In this document: positions 39,315-47,872 of the stretch, piece after piece
Layout of the letters: the number at the start of each line of letters is the position of its first letter
How positions within the stretch are numbered: position 1 is the first letter of the stretch
Assembly: GCA_002172915.1 (NCBI GenBank)
Contig: NHBW01000006.1
Span: 345,572-409,571, forward strand
DNA: 64,000 nt
Direction: 5' to 3'
Source: Hyphomonas sp. TMED17
GTDB lineage: Bacteria > Pseudomonadota > Alphaproteobacteria > Caulobacterales > Hyphomonadaceae
The notes under the pieces: model-generated
What the model was told of the DNA's origin: nothing
The model's input: the letters and a program-made list of their open reading frames with translations, nothing else
The model's database searches: none
Program-made: the position numbers and the translations under genes

Positions 39315-40561
39315 GCCGGATACTCGTCATTCATCGCTAGAACATCACCGGCAAGATACAACGAGCCACAAATAAGAATTTGTGATGGACCCGTCACAGC
39401 CGCGGCCTTCAAACCCTCTTGCAGTGAATGATGCGCAGTCGCCCGTGGCAAGTATAACGCGGCGGCCTGCGCCAGCGCCGCCGGGTCCGCACCATGATGT
39501 CCTTGTGCATTCGGAACCGTGTGCACATCTTCCACAACGCCCTCAAAGGTACGGAAGAATTCGCCATGATCTTTCGAGGCCATCATCGCACTAACCATGA
39601 CGGTCGTCCCGCCCATCTGACGCAGAACATCGGATATAGCACCACCGGCATGCGGGTTATGTCCACCGTCCAGCCAAACCGGAATTCCGCCGACAATATC
39701 TGTTAACGGTCCGGGTTGCAGCCTTTGCAGCCGCGCCGGCCAGGAGGCACTCTTCGCGCCGTTCCAAATCGCGGCCGACGATATCTGTGATCCGAAAACC
39801 ATGCGAAGGGCAAGACCCGCAAGAGCCGCATTGTAGCGCTGATGGGTACCGGCCAGAGCGACATTTTCGGGAACCAGCTCAATATCCTCAATCGAAAGAG
39901 TTTGCAGGTCCGAGCCATTCTCCGCCGCGGTGCTCGCAATGACCTCGGCGCTGACCCGCGATTGTGGCGCACTTGCGACCGGACAATTAGGCTTAATAAT
40001 ACCAGCCTTTTCCGCCGCAATCCCGGCCAGGTCGGTGCCAAGAAACTGCTTATGATCAAAATCGATCGGCGTTATGACACTTAAGGCGGGCGTCTCAATC
40101 ACATTGGTCGCGTCATATCGGCCGCCGAGACCAACTTCCAATATCAGTAGATCGGCCGGAACCTCGCTAAAAGCGAGCAGCGCCATCGCTGTCGTGGCTT
40201 CAAAATGGGTGATTTGATGATCACCTAGGGCCGCCCGGGTCCGGGCCAGCCAGTCAATCAATCGTTGATCATCAATCAGTTTTCCCGCCAATCGAATACG
40301 CTCATTAAACCGCACCAGATGCGGCGAAGTAAAGACATGTACGGTGAGGCCCTCGGCTTCGGCCATAGCCCGCAAATAGGCGCAAGTTGATCCTTTGCCA
40401 TTCGTGCCCGCGACGTGTATCACCGGCGGCAGACGGTCTTGCGGCCGTCCCATAGCATCCAGAAGATGCATGATACGGTCCAGAGAAAGCGCTATTTTTT
40501 CGGGATAGAGACCTTGGAATGCGGCCAGCCCCGCGGTCACATCCGCGTGATCATAATTCAA
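39311..40561 (-). CDS. folC: Bifunctional folylpolyglutamate/dihydrofolate synthase
   Basis: A 416-residue Mur-ligase-like enzyme that adds glutamate to dihydropteroate and folates. The ATP loop is HVAGTNGKGSTCAYLRAM near residue 50, with VGLGGRYDATN, ITPIDFDHKQFLG and WLDGGHNPHA as further signatures. The start is a TTG whose last bases overlap the accD stop (TTGA); no in-frame ATG fits better, so the start codon is unusual but coupled. It is the last gene of trpF-trpB-trpA-accD-folC. Confidence 0.93.
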   Translation of the reverse strand: MNYDHADVTAGLAAFQGLYPEKIALSLDRIMHLLDAMGRPQDRLPPVIHVAGTNGKGSTCAYLRAMAEAEGLTVHVFTSPHLVRFNERIRLAGKLIDDQRLIDWLARTRAALGDHQITHFEATTAMALLAFSEVPADLLILEVGLGGRYDATNVIETPALSVITPIDFDHKQFLGTDLAGIAAEKAGIIKPNCPVASAPQSRVSAEVIASTAAENGSDLQTLSIEDIELVPENVALAGTHQRYNAALAGLALRMVFGSQISSAAIWNGAKSASWPARLQRLQPGPLTDIVGGIPVWLDGGHNPHAGGAISDVLRQMGGTTVMVSAMMASKDHGEFFRTFEGVVEDVHTVPNAQGHHGADPAALAQAAALYLPRATAHHSLQEGLKAAAVTGPSQILICGSLYLAGDVLAMNDEYPA

Positions 40562-41547
40562 ACATCACCCGTCGACTTTGGAACCGGCACATCAGCATAT
40601 GGCTGCACGATAGGTGTATCAGATTTATCATTGCCGCCGCCAATAAACCGCTGCATCGTATGTTTCAACACGCTCGACAGCGTCTTCTTAAGCTGCCGCC
40701 GGTCGGCGACGATATCAATCTGCCCCTTGTCACGCAGGAACTCCGAACGCTGGAATCCCTCGGGCAGTTTTTCCCGAATTGTCTGCTCGATGACACGCGG
40801 GCCAGAAAATGCGATCATCGCACCGGGTTCTGCAATATGAACATCGCCGAGCATGGCATAAGACGCCAGCACACCGCCAGACGTCGGATCACACAGAACC
40901 ACAATATAAGGCAGTCCGGCATCCTTCACTTCCTGGATCGCCAGTGTTGTTCTCGGCATCTGCATTAATGACAATATGCCTTCCTGCATGCGGGCGCCGC
41001 CCGATGCTGTGCACACAACAAGCGCGGCCTTGCGGGCAAGCGCCAGACGCGCCGCAGCAATGAAAGCTTCGCCCGCTGCCATGCCGAGCGATCCACCCAT
41101 AAAAGCGAAATCCTGAACCAGAACGACTGTCGGCACACCGTCAATTTTTCCAAACGCAGCCGCCATACAATCATCCTGGGCAACTGGTGACACTGAACCG
41201 CTATCGGGAGCCTCGCGCTTGTCGCGCTTTAACAGCTTCGCTTTCGCCGCTTTAATCCGGCTCGTATAGGGTTTGTCATCCTTGAATTTCAACGGATCCT
41301 GCACCACCACAGGAAGCGGGACAGGCTCCCAGCGTTCGCCATCAAAAAATAACCGAAACCGGTGCCGCGGAGAAATCCGCAAATGGGCGCCCGCCGGCGT
41401 CACAAAACAATTTTCTTCGAGATCCGAATGATAAACGAGCTCACCCGACTGGGGGCATTTTACCCAAAGGTCGTCCGGGGTATCCTTACGCGATCCGCCC
41501 AGCAAATCCTTGAGGCCAGGGGTTCTAAAATTTGTTAGCCAATTCAT
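40558..41547 (-). CDS. accD: Acetyl-CoA carboxylase carboxyltransferase subunit beta
   Basis: A 329-residue subunit of acetyl-CoA carboxylase, which starts fatty-acid synthesis. The N-terminus MNWLTNFRTPGLKDLLG and the crotonase-like core (AFMGGSLGMAAGEAFIAAARLAL, SGGARMQEGILSLMQMPRT, PTSGGVLASYAMLGD, FSGPRVIEQTIREKLPEGFQ) are diagnostic. The zinc-ribbon cysteines of E. coli AccD are mostly missing (VKCPQSGE and FVTPAGAH), which I recall as normal for many alphaproteobacterial AccD proteins. It lies 29 bases after trpA and is coupled to folC. Confidence 0.95.
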   Translation of the reverse strand: MNWLTNFRTPGLKDLLGGSRKDTPDDLWVKCPQSGELVYHSDLEENCFVTPAGAHLRISPRHRFRLFFDGERWEPVPLPVVVQDPLKFKDDKPYTSRIKAAKAKLLKRDKREAPDSGSVSPVAQDDCMAAAFGKIDGVPTVVLVQDFAFMGGSLGMAAGEAFIAAARLALARKAALVVCTASGGARMQEGILSLMQMPRTTLAIQEVKDAGLPYIVVLCDPTSGGVLASYAMLGDVHIAEPGAMIAFSGPRVIEQTIREKLPEGFQRSEFLRDKGQIDIVADRRQLKKTLSSVLKHTMQRFIGGGNDKSDTPIVQPYADVPVPKSTGDV

Positions 41548-41576
41548 CGCTCTTCGGCTCCCAGTCCCGATCGTCT

Positions 41577-42401
41577 TTAGACGGAATCACCGTCTAGAGC
41601 GGCCCTCAAGTCGCCGGCCAATTCACCGACATTCTTAACAACCGTCTGCCCGGTATCATTTACGTCCGAATCTTTTGCATAATCTACAAAAGCAGAGCCA
41701 ACAACAACCCCGTCGGCAATTTCTGCCATTGCCACCGCTTGTGCCCCGTTACGAATCCCAAAGCCAACACAAACAGGCAGGCCGGATATGCGCCGGGCCA
41801 TATCAACACCGGGTTTAATATCTGCAGGAACGGCCGCCCCGGCCCCGGTTACACCGGCTACCGCCACATAATAAATGAAGCCGCTAGCGCCATCGGCTAT
41901 GACTGACATCCGGGCTTCATTGGTCGTCGGCGTTGCGAGCCGGATCACCGACAATCCATGCGCGTCAAACGCAGCCCGCAGGCCACCGTCTTCCTCGGGC
42001 GGCAAGTCGACAACAATCGCACCATCAATGCCAGCCTGCGCTGCTTCGACCGCAAAATTCGCATAGCCCATATGATGGATCGGATTGGCATAGCCCATCA
42101 GCACCAGAGGCGTCGTATCATCTTCGAGCCGGAAACGGCGCGCCAGATCCAATACAACTTTTAAAGTTACATCATTGGCGAGGGCGCGCAGCGCTGCCTC
42201 CTGTATCGATGGTCCGTCTGCCATCGGATCGGTAAAGGGCGCACCCAGCTCTATAATATCGGCTCCGTTGTCACGCAGTGCGCAAAGCATATCGAAACTG
42301 GTCTCAAGATCAGGATCACCGCCCATCAGATAAGTAACCAGGGCCGTTCGTCCTGACGCTGCAACCTGCTTAAACCGCGCATCAATTCGTGCACTCGTCA
42401 T
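41577..42401 (-). CDS. trpA: Tryptophan synthase alpha chain
   Basis: A 274-residue TIM-barrel subunit that cleaves indole-3-glycerol phosphate. The catalytic Glu is in DIIELGAPFTDPMADGP and the Asp in IVVDLPPEE; the phosphate site GFGIRNGAQA is near residue 215. ATG 42401 (MTSARIDARFKQ) has GAGG eight bases upstream. A much longer upstream frame to 42638 overlaps trpB and is rejected. It follows trpB after 145 bases, a long gap for this pair, which contains an inverted repeat. Confidence 0.94.
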   Translation of the reverse strand: MTSARIDARFKQVAASGRTALVTYLMGGDPDLETSFDMLCALRDNGADIIELGAPFTDPMADGPSIQEAALRALANDVTLKVVLDLARRFRLEDDTTPLVLMGYANPIHHMGYANFAVEAAQAGIDGAIVVDLPPEEDGGLRAAFDAHGLSVIRLATPTTNEARMSVIADGASGFIYYVAVAGVTGAGAAVPADIKPGVDMARRISGLPVCVGFGIRNGAQAVAMAEIADGVVVGSAFVDYAKDSDVNDTGQTVVKNVGELAGDLRAALDGDSV

Positions 42402-42441
42402 TTCCGACACCTCATTATTTCCATATCGCGACCCGCCAGTA

Positions 42442-42523
42442 TGGCCGGGACAGCGTCCACTCCCTGACAAGTTTCCCCGGCCAGCAGATTGCGAGCCCTT
42501 CCAGCTATTGCAACTGACAAGTT
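42442..42523. repeat. Inverted and direct repeats in the trpB-trpA gap
   Basis: TGGCCGGG at 42442-42449 is the inverted repeat of CCCGGCCA at 42476-42483 (8-bp stem, 26-base loop). CTGACAAGTT also occurs twice, at 42464-42473 and 42514-42523. No T-run follows. The structure lies in the transcribed gap between trpB and trpA and might affect trpA expression; nothing more is shown. Confidence 0.4.
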
Positions 42524-42546
42524 CAGCCGGATCAATCCGCCGCAAA

Positions 42547-43758
42547 TCACAAGTCGATCCCGAGATGCTCGGCCACGCTGAACACATCCTTGTCACCGCG
42601 CCCGCAGAGGTTGAGAATAATCGTCCCATCCCGGCCAATATCCTGCGCTATCTGGCCAACCCGCGCCAAAGCGTGACTTGGTTCCAATGCCGGAATAATT
42701 CCCTCCAGCCGGGTACAAAGTTGAAAGGCCTGCAGGGCCTCAACATCTGTGCAGGTCAAATATTCGGCCCGTCCGGTATCCCGCAAAAAGGCATGCTCCG
42801 GCCCGATACCAGGATAATCCAGCCCGGCGCTGATTGAATGGGCATCGATAATCTGGCCGTCCCCATTCTGCAAAAGATAGGTCTTATTGCCATGCAATAT
42901 ACCCGGCGCACCGCCATTCAGCGCCGCCGCGTGCTGGCCTGTTTCAACACCATGCCCAGCAGCTTCAACCCCAATCAGCCGAACGGTTTCATCATCCAGA
43001 AAAGGATGGAAAAGGCCGATCGCATTCGAGCCACCGCCGATGCAGGCGACGACGGCGTCCGGTAGACGTCCTTCCCGTTCGAGTATCTGGGCGCGGGCCT
43101 CACGGCCGATAATACTCTGGAAGTCGCGCACAAGCTTGGGGTAGGGATGCGGGCCAGCGGCCGTGCCGATGCAGTAAAATGTTGTATCGATATTGGTGAC
43201 CCAATCACGCAACGCTTCATTCATCGCATCTTTAAGCGTACCGGTTCCGCTGCTTACGGGAATAATTTCGGCCCCGAGAAGCTTCATCCGGAAGACATTT
43301 GGCTTTTGCCGCTCAACATCCGTCGCGCCCATAAACACCACGCATTGCAATCCGAACCGGGCACAGATCGTCGCTGTTGCAACACCATGCTGGCCCGCCC
43401 CGGTCTCCGCAATAATCCGTTTTTTACCCATGCGTTTGGCCAGTAAGACCTGACCAAGGCAATTATTGATCTTATGCGCTCCGGTATGATTTAACTCATC
43501 GCGCTTAAAATAAATCTTGGCCCCGCCATAATGGTCGCTAAGCCGCTCGGCATGATAGAGTGGGGACGGCCGGCCGACATAATGCGTCCACAAATCATCC
43601 ATCTGCTGAATGAAGGCGGGATCCTTTTTGGCGGCCTCATATTCGGCTTCCAGATCGAGTATCAAGGGCATCAGAGTCTCGGCGACATAACGCCCACCGA
43701 AATCACCGAAGCGTCCGCTTTCATCCGGCCAGGTGTCCCAAGTATTGCGCAAGTCCAT
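42547..43758 (-). CDS. trpB: Tryptophan synthase beta chain
   Basis: A 403-residue PLP enzyme that joins indole and serine to make tryptophan. The PLP lysine is K96 in [21 protein letters not shown], the catalytic Glu loop, and [10 protein letters not shown] for phosphate binding are present. The N-terminus [17 protein letters not shown] is typical of TrpB1. It starts 11 bases after trpF on the minus strand. Length is normal. Confidence 0.96.
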   Translation of the reverse strand: MDLRNTWDTWPDESGRFGDFGGRYVAETLMPLILDLEAEYEAAKKDPAFIQQMDDLWTHYVGRPSPLYHAERLSDHYGGAKIYFKRDELNHTGAHKINNCLGQVLLAKRMGKKRIIAETGAGQHGVATATICARFGLQCVVFMGATDVERQKPNVFRMKLLGAEIIPVSSGTGTLKDAMNEALRDWVTNIDTTFYCIGTAAGPHPYPKLVRDFQSIIGREARAQILEREGRLPDAVVACIGGGSNAIGLFHPFLDDETVRLIGVEAAGHGVETGQHAAALNGGAPGILHGNKTYLLQNGDGQIIDAHSISAGLDYPGIGPEHAFLRDTGRAEYLTCTDVEALQAFQLCTRLEGIIPALEPSHALARVGQIAQDIGRDGTIILNLCGRGDKDVFSVAEHLGIDL

Positions 43759-43769
43759 AAGCCCGTTCC

Positions 43770-44429
43770 TTACGTTGATTTAGCAGCTTCAATAAAAGCG
43801 TGAATAAGGTCCTCGTCTTTTACGCCGCGGCGGCCTTCAACACCAGAGGACACATCCACCGCAGGCGCATTCGTTGCGAGTACTGCCGAGATTACATTAT
43901 CCGGCGTTAAGCCACCGGCCAGAAACCAGGGCCGGTCCGCCTCGACGCCAGCCAGCATATCCCAGTCAAAACACGCGCCATTACCACCGGGAAGCTCGCC
44001 GTCCTGCAGCGGCGGGGCATCAAACAGAAAGCGGTCGACATACCAGTCCTCAAGATCGGCCAGCGTATCCGGCGAGCGCACACGCAGCGCCTTCCAGAGC
44101 TCTGCACGCCCATCAATATCCCGTGCATATCTCAGCACCTGCTCCTGGCTTTCATTACCATGCAATTGTATCGAATCGGCTGCCGTCACATCTAGGACCT
44201 CCTGGACAAGCTCGGGGCTCGGATCGACCATCAATACGGTGCTGCGAATGCCAAGGTCGGCGGCGAAGCCCGTCAGATGCGCCAGCTGATCGAGCGCGTC
44301 CGGCCCCGACCCCAGAACATTTCTCGGACTGGCCGGGAACAGCACGAAGCCGACCCAGTCGGCGCCGGCTTCCGCCGCAACCCGGATAATACTTGTATCT
44401 TGCAGGCCGCAAATTTTAACCTCTGTCAT
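43770..44429 (-). CDS. trpF: Phosphoribosylanthranilate isomerase
   Basis: A 220-residue TIM-barrel enzyme of tryptophan synthesis. The catalytic Cys is in VKICGLQD near residue 6 and the Asp in VDVSSGVEG near residue 200; QLHGNE and [11 protein letters not shown] are also family motifs. ATG 44429 is preferred over a TTG at 44456 because homology begins at MTEVKICG. There is no Shine-Dalgarno sequence, and a possible -10 lies about nine bases upstream, so the transcript may be leaderless. It is first in trpFBA-accD-folC. Confidence 0.92.
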   Translation of the reverse strand: MTEVKICGLQDTSIIRVAAEAGADWVGFVLFPASPRNVLGSGPDALDQLAHLTGFAADLGIRSTVLMVDPSPELVQEVLDVTAADSIQLHGNESQEQVLRYARDIDGRAELWKALRVRSPDTLADLEDWYVDRFLFDAPPLQDGELPGGNGACFDWDMLAGVEADRPWFLAGGLTPDNVISAVLATNAPAVDVSSGVEGRRGVKDEDLIHAFIEAAKST

Positions 44430-44438
44430 AGACAGCAA

Positions 44439-44464
44439 ATGATAACATGCAAGCAAGTTGTCAA
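44439..44464 (-). promoter_or_regulatory. Possible trpF promoter
   Basis: On the minus strand TTGACA (44464-44459) is followed after 14 bases by TATCAT (44444-44439), nine bases before the trpF ATG. The -35 is a perfect consensus, but the spacer is shorter than the usual 16-18 bases, so the -10 assignment is doubtful. If used, the transcript would start at or just before the ATG, consistent with the missing ribosome site. No Trp-rich leader peptide was seen. Confidence 0.3.
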
Positions 44465-44483
44465 GCGCCCGAAAGGCCTGATC

Positions 44484-44981
44484 TTAAAGACACTCGCTTT
44501 GTGCCAGCTCGATCGCCGCGGTCGACCCTGATAGTGAGAAATGATAGGCAACCCGGGTGTTGCGTGAAGACGTCGCCTCAATCCGCAACTCCCGCCCGGC
44601 TTTAAGCGCTGCAACCAAGGCTGGATCATCCTCGTCGGTTGCATACGCTTCCTCGCTTACACCATATATTGGCCAGGATTTCCGGCCGATCGTCGCTTTA
44701 CCGGGAATGTCATTGCGCAGATCATAGCCGACTCTCAAACTAGGCTGGTTGCTTGCAACACCCGAGCCCCAGTTCGACACATAAAACCAAACATCGCCAT
44801 GACTGGCGGAACGCGGTGCTTTGTCGGTCGCAACCGTTGCGGCATAGCACACTTTTCCGGCTGCATTCGTGTCGGTGAACACTGTCCAGTCTCTAAATTT
44901 CGCCACTGCTGATGGCTGCGCCGAGGCAACGAGCGGTAATAACAAGAATGCAAGAACGGGCGCTGATAGACGGACAAACAA
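44484..44981 (-). CDS. Secreted invasion-associated locus B (IalB)-like protein
   Basis: A 165-residue exported protein. TTG 44981 was chosen as start because AGGAG lies 8 bases upstream and it gives a compact signal peptide (MFVRLSAPVLAFLLLPLVASAQ, cleavage near SAQ). The mature part starts FRDWTVFTDTNAAGKVCYAATVATDKAP, the pattern of the IalB/DUF family, with two cysteines (in KVCYA and the final SECL) that may form a disulfide. IalB proteins are widespread in free-living Alphaproteobacteria, so no link to invasion is implied. It diverges from the ECF sigma gene. Confidence 0.82.
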   Translation of the reverse strand: MFVRLSAPVLAFLLLPLVASAQPSAVAKFRDWTVFTDTNAAGKVCYAATVATDKAPRSASHGDVWFYVSNWGSGVASNQPSLRVGYDLRNDIPGKATIGRKSWPIYGVSEEAYATDEDDPALVAALKAGRELRIEATSSRNTRVAYHFSLSGSTAAIELAQSECL

Positions 44982-45014
44982 AACGCTTTCTCCTGATAAA
45001 GAAATAATGGGGTC

Positions 45015-45044
45015 TATATACATACTGAAATAGGCTTAAGGCAA
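45015..45044 (-). promoter_or_regulatory. Possible promoter of the IalB-like gene
   Basis: On the minus strand TTGCCT (45044-45039) and TATATA (45020-45015) are separated by 18 bases and lie about 35 bases upstream of the TTG start at 44981. Both hexamers are near sigma-70 consensus. Confidence 0.45.
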
Positions 45045-45154
45045 AACTAAGATGCTACTTAAACACATTTCAGGTGCAAAATATTCGCGCAATGTGGTTG
45101 CATTCAACTGCGAAGGTAAGTTTATGTAGTGTGTTAACGCGATGAAGGTTTGTT

Positions 45155-45730
45155 GTGTCTTTAAACAATCAATCAGATACGGTAGATGAGCGTGCGCATT
45201 TAGCGGACTGTATTCAACGTGTTGCAGATGAGCGCTGCAAACAATCTTTTGCGGCACTTTTCGAGCATTTTGCTCCCCGCCTCAAAACCTTTCTCATCCG
45301 ACAAGGGACTGATGAGGCCGGTGCGGAAGAGATTGTTCAGGACGTCATGCTGAATGTCTGGCGCAAGGCCGAGCAGTACGACCCGCGGCAGGCCTCCGCT
45401 TCAACCTGGATATTCCGGATCGCCCGTAACCGGCGTATCGACCGGCATCGCAAAATCCGGCCCGACCTCGACCCGTCAGATCAGACGCTACAACCGCAAC
45501 CGGCTGAGCAGCCTGACATCACCGTCAACCGGCAACAAATCGAACTCGTTGTCCGACGAGAAATCAGCACGCTCCCCGACGACCAGTTAAACCTGTTGAA
45601 AGCGGCCTTTTATGACGGGCTGTCGCATGCTGCGATATCAGAACTTTTCGACCTACCGCTTGGCACGGTCAAATCCCGTATCCGACTTGCATTTCAGAAG
45701 CTCCGGCGCCAGCTTTCCGAAGAAAGATAG
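45155..45730 (+). CDS. ECF RNA polymerase sigma factor (RpoE/ChrR-type)
   Basis: A 191-residue extracytoplasmic-function sigma factor. Region 2 (FAALFEHFAPRLKTFLIRQGTDEAGAEEIVQDVMLNVWRKAEQYDP, then STWIFRIARNRRIDRHRK) and region 4 (LPDDQLNLLKAAFYDGLSHAAISELFDLPLGTVKSRIRLAFQKLR) are clear, with no extra domain. It starts at GTG 45155 behind AAGG. The next gene, 95 bases downstream, is a ChrR-like anti-sigma, so this belongs to the group that answers singlet oxygen or related stress in Rhodobacter. I could not find a convincing auto-regulated promoter (TGATCC-type -35) upstream. Targets are unknown. Confidence 0.9.
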   Translation: MSLNNQSDTVDERAHLADCIQRVADERCKQSFAALFEHFAPRLKTFLIRQGTDEAGAEEIVQDVMLNVWRKAEQYDPRQASASTWIFRIARNRRIDRHRKIRPDLDPSDQTLQPQPAEQPDITVNRQQIELVVRREISTLPDDQLNLLKAAFYDGLSHAAISELFDLPLGTVKSRIRLAFQKLRRQLSEER

Positions 45731-45825
45731 AATTTTCAGCAGAATAAATTTCCACAGCCTTGACGAAAAACGAAAGCCAACAATATCGTTTTACTAGGTC
45801 ATTCATATCGGAACCAATTTTTAAC

Positions 45826-46497
45826 ATGCTACAGCCTGATAATTCTGATTACAGCGAGATCTACAGTGCCTATGTCGCCGGTACACTCGACCCGGCCTTT
45901 TCGCTTATGGTTGCAACCCAAGCCGCCTTACGACCGAGTGTCGAAAGGGCTGTCGCACGAGCCGAAAGTATTGCTGGCGCACTGCTTGAAAATGAAACCC
46001 CGACCGAACTGTCAGACGGGGCACTGGATCGCGCGATGGCGTTGATCGACAGCATCGAACCAGAGAAAAAAGATGTAACCGCCGGTGTAATGCAGGCCGG
46101 TAATGCGCTGAATGAGATTTTCGAGCTTCCGGAACCGCTGAGAAGCTCCGCACTTGAGGCGTGTGGCCGGGACGGCTGGCGCGCTCTGTCATCGGGGGTC
46201 AAACGCCTTAACCTTGACACAGGCAGCGAGTCGACGGCCGAACTCTATCGCATCGAGCCCAGGCAGATGGTCCCGCGTCACTCGCACTCCGGCGAGGAAT
46301 ATACGCTGGTTGTGGCGGGCGGATTCAGTGACGAAGCCGGCCATCATATCGCCGGCGATCTGTGCGTGAAGGATGCCGCGGATACCCACCAGCCGATCGG
46401 TGACGATGACGGCATCTGCTATGCGTTGGCAATCCGGAATGGCGGACTGAAATTCACTGGTGCGCTTGGCCTTATCCAGCGGCTGATCGGACAATAA
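45826..46497 (+). CDS. ChrR-like cupin anti-sigma factor with degenerate N-terminal zinc site
   Basis: A 223-residue protein resembling ChrR. The N-terminal anti-sigma domain keeps the sequence context (SAYVAGTLDPAFSLMVATQAALRPSVER), but the H-x3-C-x2-C zinc ligands of ChrR are replaced by Q32, R36 and V39. The C-terminal cupin site is intact with exact ChrR spacing: H152, H154, E158 and H188. It lies downstream of the sigma gene. It should hold the sigma factor inactive and release it on stress, but without the N-terminal zinc, so the anti-sigma fold must be stabilised otherwise. ATG 45826 is preferred; a TTG at 45760 would add 22 residues. Confidence 0.82.
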   Translation: MLQPDNSDYSEIYSAYVAGTLDPAFSLMVATQAALRPSVERAVARAESIAGALLENETPTELSDGALDRAMALIDSIEPEKKDVTAGVMQAGNALNEIFELPEPLRSSALEACGRDGWRALSSGVKRLNLDTGSESTAELYRIEPRQMVPRHSHSGEEYTLVVAGGFSDEAGHHIAGDLCVKDAADTHQPIGDDDGICYALAIRNGGLKFTGALGLIQRLIGQ

Positions 46498-46544
46498 GTC
46501 CGAACGGCCAGCGGGCCATGGCAGGATAGACGCCAGTTTAAAAT

Positions 46545-46892
46545 TCAAGATTTCACAACAGTGAACCGTTTCGTGTCGAAAACGCTCAATGCGGCCATGA
46601 GATCCTTGCCGCGCTTAAGGGTCTGACCCTGACTTCCAATAATCGCATACGCGCCCTGCGCCCTGGCCAGCGCCGGCGTTTTTACAATCCGCCATGTCGG
46701 GCTTTCGGCATGGCGCTTGAAAATCGCAAATACGGCCTGGTCGCGATGCATGCCAACCGCATAGTCCTTCGCTTCCCCGGCCATAACCAGACGCCCGTAA
46801 ACATTAAGAATCAAACTCATTTCAGGGCGCTGGAATGCGATTTTTGAAGAAGCACGCTGCGGCTGGATTCGGGTAATATTATCTGCGCTCAT
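46545..46892 (-). CDS. DUF2794 domain-containing protein
   Basis: A 115-residue protein of the DUF2794 family, found mainly in Alphaproteobacteria. The diagnostic segment is MSLILNVYGRLVMAGEAKDYAVGMHRDQAVFAIFKRHAESPTWRIVKTPALARAQGAYAIIG, followed by LKRGKDLMAALSVFD. ATG 46892 has GGGAG five bases upstream; a longer frame to 46949 is less likely. Function unknown. It converges with the anti-sigma gene and diverges from the ABC transporter operon, about 250 bases apart. Confidence 0.87.
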   Translation of the reverse strand: MSADNITRIQPQRASSKIAFQRPEMSLILNVYGRLVMAGEAKDYAVGMHRDQAVFAIFKRHAESPTWRIVKTPALARAQGAYAIIGSQGQTLKRGKDLMAALSVFDTKRFTVVKS

Positions 46893-47143
46893 CCGTACTC
46901 CCGTCTCCTCGCCTGTTGCCGTAATCCTAATAGCATGTCCGGCAGACACGTCTCAAACGCGACCGCACAAACAATAATTGATATATGCGACCCAATGTAT
47001 AAGCCAATGTCGATATTCAAAGAGCGGCATCATCGGCCAGCAACCGTCCTGTTTTGTCTCAAATATAGACAAGACCGGCGGATGCGCCCTAGTCAAAGTG
47101 CTAGATACTGATAAAAAATATCTCGAACTCGAAAGTGGCGCCA

Positions 47144-47872
47144 ATGCTATTGGTTGAAAAGCTAACCAAGTCTTTCTCACAGAGACAGGCCGTTTCATCG
47201 GTCTCGTTTCAAATTGAAAAAGGCGAGGTAATTGGATTTCTGGGTCAGAACGGCGCCGGTAAATCAACGACATTACGAATGATTTGCGGCGCCATCGAAC
47301 CCGATCAAGGCGACGCACGAATCGCTGGCTATTCGATTGTGCGGCATCGCCGCCAAGCGCAACGGCTGATCGGTTATCTACCGGAAGGCGCACCGCTATA
47401 CCCGGATATGCGCGTCACGGAATTCCTCAATTTTATGGCCGATTGTCACCAATTGCAGGGATCCGCCCGCCAGTCGGCAATAGACCGCGTTATCACTGAC
47501 ACCCGGTTATCAAGCGCGCTTGGCCAGACGATTGCCACGCTCTCCAAAGGTTTCAAACGACGGGTCGGCCTTGCCGGTGCTCTGTTACATGATCCGCCTG
47601 CGCTTATTCTGGACGAACCGCTCGACGGGCTCGACCCGATACAAAGGTCGGCGGTGAAAACGTTAATCTCGACAATGGCACCGGATAAGGCCGTCCTGAT
47701 CTCGACTCACAATCTCGACGACATTCCAGCGATGTGTTCGCGAACAATTATTATCGATCACGGGCGGATTATTGCGGATGAAACCCCAGACGCCCTTGCC
47801 CGCCGCGGCGCCGGCAGTCTTGAAACAGCATTCGCTGAACTCGTGTCTGAAACGGCGAGGGTGACCCATTGA
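47144..47872 (+). CDS. ABC transporter ATP-binding protein (GldA-like)
   Basis: A 242-residue ABC ATPase. Walker A GQNGAGKST near residue 39, Q-loop region YLPEGAPLYPDMRV, signature LSKGFKRRVGLAGALLHDP, Walker B LILDEPLDGLDP, and H-loop STHNLDD are all intact. ATG 47144 is used; a GTG at 47135 is possible. The next three genes overlap it or each other by four bases and encode an ABC-2 permease, a GldG-like protein and a DUF4340 protein, so this is the motor of a four-gene exporter-like complex. The family name refers to gliding in Bacteroidetes; no gliding is implied here. Confidence 0.9.
   Translation: MLLVEKLTKSFSQRQAVSSVSFQIEKGEVIGFLGQNGAGKSTTLRMICGAIEPDQGDARIAGYSIVRHRRQAQRLIGYLPEGAPLYPDMRVTEFLNFMADCHQLQGSARQSAIDRVITDTRLSSALGQTIATLSKGFKRRVGLAGALLHDPPALILDEPLDGLDPIQRSAVKTLISTMAPDKAVLISTHNLDDIPAMCSRTIIIDHGRIIADETPDALARRGAGSLETAFAELVSETARVTH

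Noticed and set aside
40558..41547. AccD with most zinc-ribbon cysteines missing
   Set aside because: As I recall, many alphaproteobacterial AccD proteins have the same CPxTGE/xPxxGxH pattern, so this is lineage-typical and not a new loss.
42402..42638. 79-residue N-terminal extension of trpA
   Set aside because: Overlaps the end of trpB, is not TrpA-like, and a good ribosome site precedes the start at 42401.
46953..47393. 146-codon minus-strand frame over the ABC ATPase start
   Set aside because: It covers the Walker A coding region of the real ATPase gene, and its product has shadow-like Arg-rich composition.
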